DNA of 33,261 bases from Nostoc sp. 'Peltigera membranacea cyanobiont' 210A (GCF_002246015.1 NZ_NOLJ01000002.1:968878-1002138); one strand, 5' to 3'; shown: positions 17,009 to 24,621, numbered from the stretch's first letter. Numbers and translations are program-made. The notes: generated by a model not told the origin, from the letters alone.

Positions 17009-18643
17009 GTGAAAAAAATCCTGATTGTGTCAGCTAATCCCACGACGACAGACAAACTTCGCTTGGACGAGGAAGTAAGGGAAATTCAGGAAGGGTTGCA
17101 ACGCTCTCGCAGCCGAGATAAGTTTGAACTGGTTACTAAATGGGCGGTGCGGCCTGACGATTTGCGGCGTGCGCTTTTAGATCATAATCCTCATATCATC
17201 CATTTTTCTGGACATGGTGGAGGAAATCAAGGTTTAGCCTTGGAAAACATTACAGGGGAAATGCAGCTGGTGAGTACGGAGTCACTGGCAAGGCTATTTA
17301 AGTTATTTAAAGACAAAATTGAGTGTGTATTATTAAATGCCTGTTATAGCGAGGTGCAAGCCGAGTCTATTTATCAACACATTAACTGTGTGGTTGGGAT
17401 GAATCGGGCAATTGGCGATCGCGCCGCAATTAAATTTGCGGTAGGCTTTTATGATGCACTAGGCGCTGACAGGTCTTATGAGGATGCTTATGAGTTTGGC
17501 TGTAGTGCTATTGATTTAGAAAGTATTCCAGAGTCTTCCACCCCAGTGCTGAAAAGCCGGAACAATCCCCAAGGTGCTATCTCTGCTAACGAAACGATTT
17601 CAGATAACGAGATAAAAACAGCAGTCTCCTTAGAAAATCCAGAAGGGCAGGTAGCTCTAAACTCTGCTTTCTATGTGGAGCGATCGCTTATTGAGGTAGA
17701 CTGTTATGAAGCGATTCTTCAACCAGGGGCCTTAATTCGCATCAAAGCTCCCCGGCAGATGGGCAAAACTTCGCTCATGTCGCGGGTTCTCCATCATGCT
17801 AGTCAACATGACTATCAGACAGCACCTGTAAATTTCCAGTCAGCCGATGCAGAATTTCTCGGCAATTTAGATCAATTTTTGCAGTGGTTCTGTGCCAGCA
17901 TTACCTACGAACTAAATCTACCCGATAAGTTAGATGAATATTGGAAAGGTGTTTTAGGTAGTAAGAATAAATGTACAAATTATTTTCAACGGTATTTATT
18001 ACCTGCGATTAATAACCCCGTAGCTTTGGGTTTGGATGAAGTCGATGAAGTCTTCAAGCATCCCAAGATTGCGGCTGATTTTTTTGGATTACTACGAGCT
18101 TGGCATGAGCGGTCAAAGAATGAAACAATTTGGAAAAATCTCCGGTTGGTGATTGTGCATTCTAAGGAAGTTTATATCCCGCTCAATATTAATCAGTCGC
18201 CTTTTAATGTCGGCTTACCCATTGAGTTACTAGACTTAAATCAAACACAAATACAAGATTTAGTACAGCGTCACGGACTCAATTGGCCTGACTCACAAAT
18301 TGAAGAATTAATGACACTCGTCGGTGGTCATCCTTATTTAGTGCGAGTAGCGCTTTATGAAATTGCCCGTGGTCGGATGACGCTGGGAAATCTGCAAAAA
18401 ATCGCGGCAACCGAGGAAGGGCCTTACAGTGACCATTTACGCCGCCATTGGCTGAATTTGCAAGAGGATGCAGAATTGCTAGCTGCGGTTAAACAAGTGA
18501 TGATGGCAAATCGCGCCGTGGATGTAGGCACAACTGAAGCGTTTAAACTCCGCAGTATGGGGTTAGTTAAGTTTCAAGGTAATCAAGTAGTGCCACTATG
18601 TGAATTGTACCGTCAATATTTTGGGCGATCGCTTGGGAATTAA
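17009..18643 (+). CDS. CHAT-domain (caspase-like) protease fused to an AAA-like ATPase
   Basis: 544 residues from a GTG at 17009; no strong ribosome-binding site. Residues 1-175 are a CHAT domain (clan CD peptidase): ILIVSANPTTTDKLRLDEEVREI, then catalytic His69 in HFSGHGGG and Cys112 in VLLNACYSE. Residues ~215-540 form the AAA-like domain frequent in cyanobacteria (Pfam AAA_35 type): FYVERSLIE, P-loop variant APRQMGKTS (Lys253), Walker B VALGLDEVDEVF (343-344), then a winged-helix-like end with GGHPYLVRVALYEIARG. CHAT proteases act as effectors in several bacterial signalling and defence systems, e.g. with gasdermins and in the type III-E CRISPR Csx29; here an ATPase switch would control it. 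The target is unknown. The nuclease-like gene follows after 73 bases. Confidence 0.9.
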   Translation: MKKILIVSANPTTTDKLRLDEEVREIQEGLQRSRSRDKFELVTKWAVRPDDLRRALLDHNPHIIHFSGHGGGNQGLALENITGEMQLVSTESLARLFKLFKDKIECVLLNACYSEVQAESIYQHINCVVGMNRAIGDRAAIKFAVGFYDALGADRSYEDAYEFGCSAIDLESIPESSTPVLKSRNNPQGAISANETISDNEIKTAVSLENPEGQVALNSAFYVERSLIEVDCYEAILQPGALIRIKAPRQMGKTSLMSRVLHHASQHDYQTAPVNFQSADAEFLGNLDQFLQWFCASITYELNLPDKLDEYWKGVLGSKNKCTNYFQRYLLPAINNPVALGLDEVDEVFKHPKIAADFFGLLRAWHERSKNETIWKNLRLVIVHSKEVYIPLNINQSPFNVGLPIELLDLNQTQIQDLVQRHGLNWPDSQIEELMTLVGGHPYLVRVALYEIARGRMTLGNLQKIAATEEGPYSDHLRRHWLNLQEDAELLAAVKQVMMANRAVDVGTTEAFKLRSMGLVKFQGNQVVPLCELYRQYFGRSLGN

Positions 18644-18716
18644 AAATTAAGAAAGTACATTAGGAAGACCTGAAATACTTTCATCTGCAATTACCATTTA
18701 ACTAAAAGGCTCAACA

Positions 18717-19343
18717 ATGGTGCAACTTATTCAAGGAAAAGATATCACCCTAGCCCAACTCATCGATGAATTTGGTCTACACCTTGCAGACGACGAACTT
18801 TTTTTTTCAGAGTGGCAGCAAGATTTACCTAAGTTGAGTGATTTAGAAAAGCAATCTCTCAACGAAGTCAAGACAGAATATTTGCATCTATCGAAATATC
18901 CTATTTTAGAACCTGTAGTCAAAATGGTAGTGCTATCTCCACTATTGCGTCTAGCAGGTTTTTATCAACCGCCTTTCTACATCGCCTCAGAACAAGAGGT
19001 CAGAATTTCTTCTGAAGACGAAGGCATTATTATCAGAGGACGTATTGACATCTTAGTGTTCCATCCTCCACTTTGGGTTCTCGTTATTGAGGCAAAACGA
19101 GCAGATTACTCCTTAGTGCCAGCAATTCCACAAGCGTTGGCTTATATGTTGGCAGATGCAACTTCGGCTAAACCTGTTTTTGGATTTGTCACCAATGGTA
19201 ATGAATTTAGATTTATCAAACTGCTAAAAACTGAAACTCCACAATACGCTCTATCTGATTTGTTTGCTTTAGATAGTCGTGATGACATATATATTGTCTT
19301 GAAAGTGTTAAAACACCTAGCTCATTTAATTCGTAATTCGTAA
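18717..19343 (+). CDS. PD-(D/E)XK nuclease-fold protein (type I restriction HsdR-N-like)
   Basis: 208 residues. The pattern Glu65 ... Asp111 in GRIDILV ... Glu125-x-Lys127 in LVIEAKR, then a Gln in the helix after it (IPQALAYM), is the PD-(D/E)XK nuclease core as found at the N-terminus of type I restriction R subunits and in stand-alone cyanobacterial proteins. FVTNGNEFRFIKL follows, as in HsdR-like domains. No helicase or methylase partner is nearby. It lies 73 bases after the CHAT-AAA gene and 95 bases before the AAA-DUF3084 gene, all in one direction. Nuclease activity is inferred from the motif; a non-cutting role is possible. Confidence 0.8.
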   Translation: MVQLIQGKDITLAQLIDEFGLHLADDELFFSEWQQDLPKLSDLEKQSLNEVKTEYLHLSKYPILEPVVKMVVLSPLLRLAGFYQPPFYIASEQEVRISSEDEGIIIRGRIDILVFHPPLWVLVIEAKRADYSLVPAIPQALAYMLADATSAKPVFGFVTNGNEFRFIKLLKTETPQYALSDLFALDSRDDIYIVLKVLKHLAHLIRNS

Positions 19344-19351
19344 TCTTTTAG

Positions 19352-19379
19352 GGTGTGTTATGCCATTGGCTAACGCACC
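19352..19379. repeat. Dispersed-type hairpin after the nuclease-like gene
   Basis: GGTGTGTTA (19352-19360) and TAACGCACC (19371-19379) pair with one G-T wobble; an inner GCC-ATT-GGC extends the stem. GGTGCGTTA...TAACGCACC hairpins recur throughout cyanobacterial genomes from general knowledge. Nine bases after the stop codon, without a T-run. Confidence 0.75.
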
Positions 19380-19411
19380 ATACCAAAACCAAACTAGCTT
19401 GGACTTCATAA

Positions 19412-19436
19412 TTTTGAATTTTGAATTTTGAATTGT
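19412..19436. repeat. Heptamer tandem repeat (STRR type) before the AAA-DUF3084 gene
   Basis: Three copies of AATTTTG followed by a partial AATTG, ending a few bases before the ATG at 19439. Short tandemly repeated heptamers are a known feature of heterocystous cyanobacteria. It occupies the place where a ribosome-binding site is expected, and no other is seen. Confidence 0.8.
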
Positions 19437-19438
19437 TT

Positions 19439-22141
19439 ATGACCCAGTACCAATATCAAGTCGGTGGTAGTCTGCCTCAAAATGCTCCAACTTATGTTAG
19501 ACGGCAAGCTGACCATGACCTCTATGAAGGCTTGAAGGCTGGGGATTTTTGTTATGTACTCAATTCTCGGCAGATGGGGAAATCTAGCTTGCGGGTGCAG
19601 GTAATGCAGCAGTTGCAAACTGAGGGATTTGCTTGTGCTGTTGTTGATTTTACAGCTGTTGGTACGGCAGATATTAGCCCAGAACAGTGGTATGTCGGGG
19701 TGATTGATACTCTGGTGGGAAGTTTTAATATTTATCCAAGTTTTGATTTAGATACTTGGTGGACTTATAACGGTTTGCTGTCACCAGTACAGCGTTTGAG
19801 CAAGTTTATTGAAACGGTTTTACTTCAAACAATTACTGAAAAGATTGTTATTTTTATTGATGAAATTGACAGTGTTCTGAGTCTTTCATTCAACTTAGAT
19901 GACTTTTTTGCAGTGATTCGAGATTGCTACAACCGACGAGCAGACCATCCTGAATATAATCGCCTCACCTTTGCTTTGATTGGCGTATCTACACCTTCAG
20001 ATTTGATTCAAGACAAACGGCGTACACCATTTAATATTGGGCAAGCAATTGATTTAACTGGCTTTCAACTCCAAGAGGTGCAACCCTTGGCACAGGGATT
20101 GACAGAAGTGGGTGATTCTGAAGAGTTGATGCAGGTGGTGCTGGGCTGGACGGGAGGACAGCCGTTTTTGACGCAAAAAGTTTGTAAGTTGTTGGTACAG
20201 GAGGCAGGGGAGCAAGGGAGCAGCACTTCTGCTTGCTTAGGCTTCGCTCAGCAATCAACGCTCAGTGACCGGGGGGCAGAGGAGCAGAACAGAGGAGAGC
20301 AATGGGTTGAAGGTTTGGTACGCAAGGGGATTATTGAGAATTGGGAGATGCAAGATGAGCCGGAGCATTTGAAGACGATTCGTGACAGAATCATGCGGAG
20401 TGGGGAACAGAGGACTGGGCGATTATTAGGGTTGTGTCAGCAAATTTTGCAGCAAGGTGAGGTAGCAGCCGATGAAAGTCCTGAACAGACGGAATTGCGG
20501 CTGACAGGATTGATGGTGAAGCGGGATGGCAAGCTGCGAATTTATAACCGTATATATCAGGAGGTGTTTAACCAGGAATGGTGTGAAAACATCTTGGACA
20601 AACTACGCCCTTATTCTGAGGCTTTCACTGCTTGGGTGACGGCAAATTATCAAGATGAATCGCGTCTATTGCGTGGGCAAGCTTTGCAGGATGCTCAGGT
20701 TTGGCGAACTGGTAAAAGTTTAAGCAATTTGGACGATTTGTTTTTAACTGCCAGTCAAGAATTGGAAAACCGCCAGGTACAGAGAGCTAATCAGATTTTG
20801 ACACAGGCGCAACAGAAAGCAGAATTAGCTCTAGAGGAATTAAGAGCAGAGAGGCAGGAAAATCAGTGGTTGGCACAGGCGCAACGCAAAACTCAGCAAC
20901 AGATTCGCCTTGGGGTTGGAGTATTGGTGTTGTCTGTAGTTGGGGCAATAACTGCATTACTGGTTGCTGGCAATGCAAAGCAGGAGCAGTCTGTGGCAAC
21001 ATCAGAAAGGGATAAGGCAAAGCAAGAACTAGTTGCTGTAACTACACAAAAAAACGCAGCAGAAATATCTGTCATTAAAGCACAGGCAGAACAAAAGAAA
21101 GCTATAGATGCACATCTAGCAGCAACGCAGAAAGTCAAACAGGTAAACGATAAATTTATTCAGGCACAAGCTGAATTGCAAAGCGTTTACAACCAGAGAA
21201 AGGAACTACAGGCGGCAGTTGAACTACTGAAGACAGAACGCCAAAGACTTTACGCAGAAGCGAAAAAAGCCATTGACGAAGCCAAAACAACCATCGGAAA
21301 ACGCGATCGCGAACTTGCTAATCGTCAAGAAGCTATAGAACAGCGCGATCAAAAAACTTCCCAACTGGATCAACTAATTCAAAAACGTAATGTAGAAGTT
21401 GCAGCACGAGAGCAAGTGATTGCCAAGCGGGAATCTCGCCTCAAAGAGTTGGAAGCACAACAGGAGCAACTAGAACAGGAAGTTGCAAGGCTGGAAAAAT
21501 ATTATCAGTCCTACCGCGACCTGCGTCTGAGTAAGCTAGCCTTAGTTCGTGGTCAAGTTCTGTCTGCTGCTGTAATTCGTGTTACTCAACCTGCTGCTGC
21601 TCGTCAGGCAGTGGTACAACTGTTACATGAAGCCAATCGCAATGCCAACCTCGAATTAAGCGAGCCTGGTGCAAATCCGGCAAATGTAGAGCTACTGCGC
21701 GTAACCCAGGATAGGGTCGATCAACTGAGCAAGCAGATTGAGGATGGTAAAGAATACGTCGTGCGAATTTTCTCTGCTGGTAATTACGTCAGGGGAGAAA
21801 AGCAGATAGAATTTTTCGCTGATACAGCCCGCAATCAATTGGTTTTTTCGGGAGGCGCGGTGCTAGCCACGACTACTGCTGATTCCAAAACCATGACATC
21901 TTATCAGTTACAGCAGCGGCTAGAAATACTAATTTCTGCTTCCCAATTTCGTGCCCGTAATGCCGGAATTGTCGAAAATGTGCAAGTAGAGGGGACTTTT
22001 CTGCGCTTTGTCAGCCAATTAAAACAGTATAATCAACCCTTGGAGATTAAAGCGATCGCAGCAGAGGATACTTATACAGCCGGGCCATTGAGAGTAAAAT
22101 TAGTGGCAATAGTCAACGGAAAAATTATATTTAGTACTTAA
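19439..22141 (+). CDS. AAA-like ATPase fused through a membrane helix and coiled coil to DUF3084
   Basis: 900 residues from the ATG at 19439. The frame opens at a TTG (19421) inside the heptamer repeat, which is unlikely to be the start. Residues 1-~350: AAA_35-type ATPase with YQVGGSLPQNAPTYVRRQAD, P-loop variant NSRQMGKSS (42-50), Walker B IVIFIDEID (136-144), GGQPFLTQKVCKLL. About 490-512: one transmembrane helix (LGVGVLVLSVVGAITALLVAG). Then ~190 residues of Gln/Glu/Lys/Ala coiled coil. C-terminal ~200 residues (LRLSKLALVRGQVLSAAVIRV..., AARQAVVQLLHEANRNA) match the conserved part of cyanobacterial DUF3084. In relatives that I know, this ATPase is followed by WD40 repeats or nothing. A short low-complexity insert at ~257-285 is repeat-derived (see findings). 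ATP-dependent membrane sensor is a reasonable guess. Confidence 0.87.
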   Translation: MTQYQYQVGGSLPQNAPTYVRRQADHDLYEGLKAGDFCYVLNSRQMGKSSLRVQVMQQLQTEGFACAVVDFTAVGTADISPEQWYVGVIDTLVGSFNIYPSFDLDTWWTYNGLLSPVQRLSKFIETVLLQTITEKIVIFIDEIDSVLSLSFNLDDFFAVIRDCYNRRADHPEYNRLTFALIGVSTPSDLIQDKRRTPFNIGQAIDLTGFQLQEVQPLAQGLTEVGDSEELMQVVLGWTGGQPFLTQKVCKLLVQEAGEQGSSTSACLGFAQQSTLSDRGAEEQNRGEQWVEGLVRKGIIENWEMQDEPEHLKTIRDRIMRSGEQRTGRLLGLCQQILQQGEVAADESPEQTELRLTGLMVKRDGKLRIYNRIYQEVFNQEWCENILDKLRPYSEAFTAWVTANYQDESRLLRGQALQDAQVWRTGKSLSNLDDLFLTASQELENRQVQRANQILTQAQQKAELALEELRAERQENQWLAQAQRKTQQQIRLGVGVLVLSVVGAITALLVAGNAKQEQSVATSERDKAKQELVAVTTQKNAAEISVIKAQAEQKKAIDAHLAATQKVKQVNDKFIQAQAELQSVYNQRKELQAAVELLKTERQRLYAEAKKAIDEAKTTIGKRDRELANRQEAIEQRDQKTSQLDQLIQKRNVEVAAREQVIAKRESRLKELEAQQEQLEQEVARLEKYYQSYRDLRLSKLALVRGQVLSAAVIRVTQPAAARQAVVQLLHEANRNANLELSEPGANPANVELLRVTQDRVDQLSKQIEDGKEYVVRIFSAGNYVRGEKQIEFFADTARNQLVFSGGAVLATTTADSKTMTSYQLQQRLEILISASQFRARNAGIVENVQVEGTFLRFVSQLKQYNQPLEIKAIAAEDTYTAGPLRVKLVAIVNGKIIFST

Positions 22142-22278
22142 AAACTCGCTCAGTAAAAAAGAAATGCGATCGCAGTTTAAAACCTAATTTTTGCAGTGAT
22201 TCTAAGCTTAAACGTAGAGCTAAAAGCGATTGCTTGGTAAATTAGAAATGCGATCGTAGTTTAGAACTCGTGGTGTCC

Positions 22279-22311
22279 AGATCCCCGACTTCTTTGAGAA
22301 GTCGGGGATCT
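22279..22311 (+). terminator. Strong intrinsic terminator-like hairpin downstream of the DUF3084 fusion gene
   Basis: Perfect 15-bp arms (22279-22293 and 22297-22311; AGATCCCCGACTTCT and complement) with a TTG loop, followed after AA by five T. It can end transcription of the upstream gene, which stops 138 bases earlier. The same hairpin is a widely dispersed cyanobacterial repeat; a diverged copy lies at 28697-28729. Confidence 0.8.
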
Positions 22312-22381
22312 AATTTTTGTAGTGATTCTCAGCTTAAATGTAAAGTAAAAAGGCGATCGCTTGGTAAATTAGAGATGCGAT

Positions 22382-22402
22382 GTCTACGACGGGCTTCGCC
22401 TA
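22382..22402. mobile_element. 21-bp small dispersed repeat inserted in a HIP1 site (copy A)
   Basis: The element GTCTACGACGGGCTTCGCCT plus A lies between GCGAT (22377-22381) and CGC (22403-22405), so removing it leaves GCGATCGC. Homologous copy 1 of the surrounding duplication has an uninterrupted GCGATCGT at 22250-22257. Differs from copy B (25101-25121) at one base. Confidence 0.85.
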
Positions 22403-22421
22403 CGCAGTTCTGAACTCGGCG

Positions 22422-22598
22422 TTCCGAGTTCCGAACACCAATGGTCGAGTAAAAAGGTCGAACTTCCGAGTTCCGAACACCAATTGTCGAGTAAAAAGGT
22501 CGAACTTCCGAGTTCCGAACACCAATGGTCGAGCAAAAAGGTCGAAGTTCCGAGTTCCGAACACCAATGGCCGAGTAAAAAGGTCGAACTTCCGAGTT
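22422..22598. repeat. 42-bp tandem array, four full units plus a partial one
   Basis: Units start at 22422, 22464, 22506 and 22548, with a 9-base remnant at 22590. Each has TTCCGAGTTCCGAACACCAA, then GGTCGAGTAAAAAGGTCGAA. Variation is limited to a few positions. The remnant provides the stop codon (TAA on minus, 22597-22599) of the Uma2 gene, so the array abuts or replaced its 3' end. Sequence unrelated to the 42-bp array at 16613 although the period is equal. Confidence 0.93.
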
Positions 22599-23069
22599 AA
22601 ATCTCCGGTTCTACTCCCAGCGCTTTTAACTGGGCTGCTAATCTCTCTGCACGCTGACTTTCTTGTTCTGCACGCTGGCGTTCTTGTTCTGCAAGCTGTT
22701 GAGCGGCGTTTTTCTCTTGCCTTTCTTTTGCTGCTAACTCCAAACCCCACAGTAATAATTCGCCGTTGTCATCCCACCAACGTAACCAATAACCTGTGCG
22801 GTTTTCTCGGCTTCCTTGCCATACGCCTAAAAACAAATTCATTTCGGCAATCCAGTGACGATTATTTGCATCTGGTGTTTGCAGTTGATAATTTCCTAAA
22901 TCATCTCGCCGATAAACTTCTAAGACTCCGCTATCTGGTTCAAAAATGGCATAGTTTGGCACTTGTAAAATCTGTTCATAATAGAACCATTTACCAGGGG
23001 GATAGGTCGGTTTACTCGAATACTCTCCACCTTCGGTATCTGAGAGAAATTCCATCACAATTACCGGAA
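22597..23069 (-). pseudogene. Uma2-family (DUF820) endonuclease gene, C-terminal fragment, cut off by IS630-type insertion
   Basis: From IPVIVMEFLSDTEGGEYSS onward this is the catalytic and C-terminal part of a Uma2 protein: PD-(D/E)XK-type pattern with VIVMEFLSD, then GKWFYYEQILQVPNYAIFEPDSG, LGNYQLQTPDANNRHWI, LFLGVWQG, and a long Gln/Glu/Arg coiled coil ending LKALGVEPEI. The N-terminal part is at 24263-24558 beyond the insertion. Joining the two with a single TA gives 771 bases, 257 codons including stop, and the junction reads RLQGDIPVIVMEF, so apart from the insertion nothing is damaged. A short in-frame start (TTG at 23082 in the element) is unlikely to yield function. Confidence 0.9.
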
Positions 23070-23071
23070 TA

Positions 23072-23094
23072 AGCTGTTCCACATTTAAATTGCA
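23072..23094. repeat. IS630-type left terminal inverted repeat
   Basis: Begins AGCTGTTCCACATTTAAATT; differs from the complement of the right end at positions 5 and 18 only. Preceded by TA. Confidence 0.9.
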
Positions 23095-23134
23095 TAAATG
23101 GTAAAATAGATATATCCGTGTCTATAGCGTTATC

Positions 23135-24247
23135 ATGCCTGCTAAAGGGTTTCTAGCTCAATCTCAAAAAGACAATTTACAAAAAGCTTTAAAAGATAGC
23201 GATCGCTCTCAATTTATACAGAGAATATTGATGTTACTTCTGATGAATGATGGAAAAACTTATCAGGAGATAAGTGAATTTTTAGGCTGTTCATGTAGAA
23301 GTGTAGCATATTGGTGTGTTCATGGTGATCCAGACAATTTAGAAAGTCTAAAAGATGGCAGGAGAAAAGGAAATTACCAGAAAGCAACAAATGAATATAT
23401 TGAATTATTAATGGAAGTTATTGACAAAGAACCAAGTGAATTAGGCTATGAATTTGGACGATGGACAACAGCAAGATTAGCTACATATTTAGACAAAAGA
23501 ACTGATATTAAGTTAAGCGGAGAACAAGTCAGGAGAATATTAAAGCAAAAAAAGTATGCTTACCTTTGGGCAAAATACAGTCTAGAGGATAAGCAAGATC
23601 CGATAAAAAGAGAGGTCTTTAAAGAAAAACTGCTTGGATATCTAGAAGCTTCAAAGTCTTGCCCTGAAAGGTTACAAGTCTGGTTTTGGGATGAGAGTGG
23701 TTTTAGTCTCAGGGTAATTAGACGTAAAAATTGGAGCAAAAAAGGTTCGAGTAAAAAAGTAACAGGTCAGAGGAGTCGCGGGCGTGTAAATATAATGGGA
23801 GGAGTAAGATATCACGACAGCAAGAGAATGTGTTATTTCATTGAGAAAGGGAATGGTGAAATTTTTTATGCGCAGTTAAAAAAATTAAATGAATTTGTGA
23901 AAAAAGAATGGGTTTTAGCAGGAAATCTAGAATCTAATTTTTCCGAGAATGGCCCAGTAATTTTAATTATTCTGGATAACGCTAGTTACCATAAAAAGAA
24001 AGTAATTATAGAGGCAATTGAGAAAGAGTTGCCAAACATTCAACTATATTTTCTGCCGGCATATAGCCCAGATATGAATTTAGTAGAATTGGTATGGCAT
24101 TCAGCTAAAGAATATGTAGCCCACAGGTTATTTAAATCAGTCGATGAACTAAAAAATTTACTTGATAAGCTGTTAAATCAAGGAGAATTAATTATTAAAT
24201 GGGGAAGAAAAATTAAGAATAAGGGTAATATTACTATTGCAACTTAA
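23135..24247 (+). CDS. IS630-family transposase
   Basis: 370 residues, single frame. N-terminus with helix-turn-helix of the paired-like type (KTYQEISEFLGCSCRSVAYW, then EQVRRILKQKKYAYLWAKYS). C-terminal DDE_3 catalytic domain: first Asp in VWFWDESGFSL, second Asp in ILIILDNASYHKKK, Glu in YSPDMNLVELVWHSAK. All three catalytic residues and the spacing typical for IS630 (D-D-34/35-E region) appear intact. Its stop codon lies inside the right inverted repeat. AT-rich and Lys-rich compared with its neighbours, fitting a mobile origin. Confidence 0.95.
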   Translation: MPAKGFLAQSQKDNLQKALKDSDRSQFIQRILMLLLMNDGKTYQEISEFLGCSCRSVAYWCVHGDPDNLESLKDGRRKGNYQKATNEYIELLMEVIDKEPSELGYEFGRWTTARLATYLDKRTDIKLSGEQVRRILKQKKYAYLWAKYSLEDKQDPIKREVFKEKLLGYLEASKSCPERLQVWFWDESGFSLRVIRRKNWSKKGSSKKVTGQRSRGRVNIMGGVRYHDSKRMCYFIEKGNGEIFYAQLKKLNEFVKKEWVLAGNLESNFSENGPVILIILDNASYHKKKVIIEAIEKELPNIQLYFLPAYSPDMNLVELVWHSAKEYVAHRLFKSVDELKNLLDKLLNQGELIIKWGRKIKNKGNITIAT

Positions 24248-24260
24248 ATGTGGAATAGCT
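24238..24260. repeat. IS630-type right terminal inverted repeat
   Basis: Ends in AATAGCT followed by TA; pairs with the left repeat at 21 of 23 positions. It contains the transposase stop codon and, on the minus strand, the premature stop of the interrupted Uma2 N-terminal fragment. Confidence 0.9.
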
Positions 24261-24558
24261 TATCACCTTGGAGTCGTGGCGTATAACTGCGCTTCACTTC
24301 TTCTCGTGAGACTCGAATAGATGATACATAACCCCAATCTGGCGCTTTGATCACAAATCGATTATTCAAGGTGGCGCAGATACCGTAGTTAGTGATGGTT
24401 AAAGCATCGGCGGGTAATCTGCCAGCAAGTTCCAAGCTTTCTGTTAAAGCAGCAGCCAAGAGTGGCTGATTAATGTTATCCACTGGCTCGTTGTCTAAAA
24501 CAAAATCATCAGGTAACTTTTCCCAGGTGACATTATGAGTGGCTGCATTGGCTAGCAT
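24244..24558 (-). pseudogene. Uma2-family endonuclease gene, N-terminal fragment
   Basis: Begins MLANAATHNVTWEKLPDDFVLDNEPVDNINQPLLAAALTESLELAG and runs to SYTPRLQGD, the normal start of a Uma2 (DUF820) protein; the last residues (KLFHI) are encoded by the insertion sequence's inverted repeat, where translation stops after 104 residues. Native codons are 24261-24558. Together with 22597-23069 this was a 256-residue protein. It lies 63 bases downstream of the second Uma2 gene in the same direction, so the pair formed a tandem. Confidence 0.9.
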
Positions 24559-24621
24559 AATCAGAATATCTCAAGTACAAATTCAATTTCTAATGACCCG
24601 ATTAAAAAATTGCACACGGCG

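Larger units (their letters stand above)
22184..22416. repeat. Imperfect direct duplication (~85 bp) flanking a hairpin
   Basis: Copy 1 (22184-22270) and copy 2 (22310-22416) share CTAATTTTTG.AGTGATTCT, AGCTTAAA, GCGAT.GCTTGGTAAATTAGA, GCGAT and GAACTCG. Copy 2 is longer because it contains the 21-bp element at 22382-22402. A third, partial copy (AGAAATGCGATCGCAGTTTA) is at 22160-22180. No gene is seen in 22142-22596. Confidence 0.8.
23070..24262 (+). mobile_element. IS630-family insertion sequence, apparently complete
   Basis: Element 23072-24260 (1189 bp), flanked by TA at 23070-23071 and 24261-24262, the target duplication expected for IS630/Tc1-mariner elements. 23-bp terminal inverted repeats (23072-23094 and 24238-24260) match at 21 of 23 positions. 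One transposase gene fills it. It interrupts a Uma2 gene; single-TA excision restores the frame. Intact ends and intact ORF argue for a recent insertion. Confidence 0.93.

Noticed and set aside
22380..23072. 230-residue plus-strand frame over the second 42-bp array and the Uma2 fragment
   Set aside because: It is antisense to a clear Uma2 coding sequence and is made of repeat translation in its first third.
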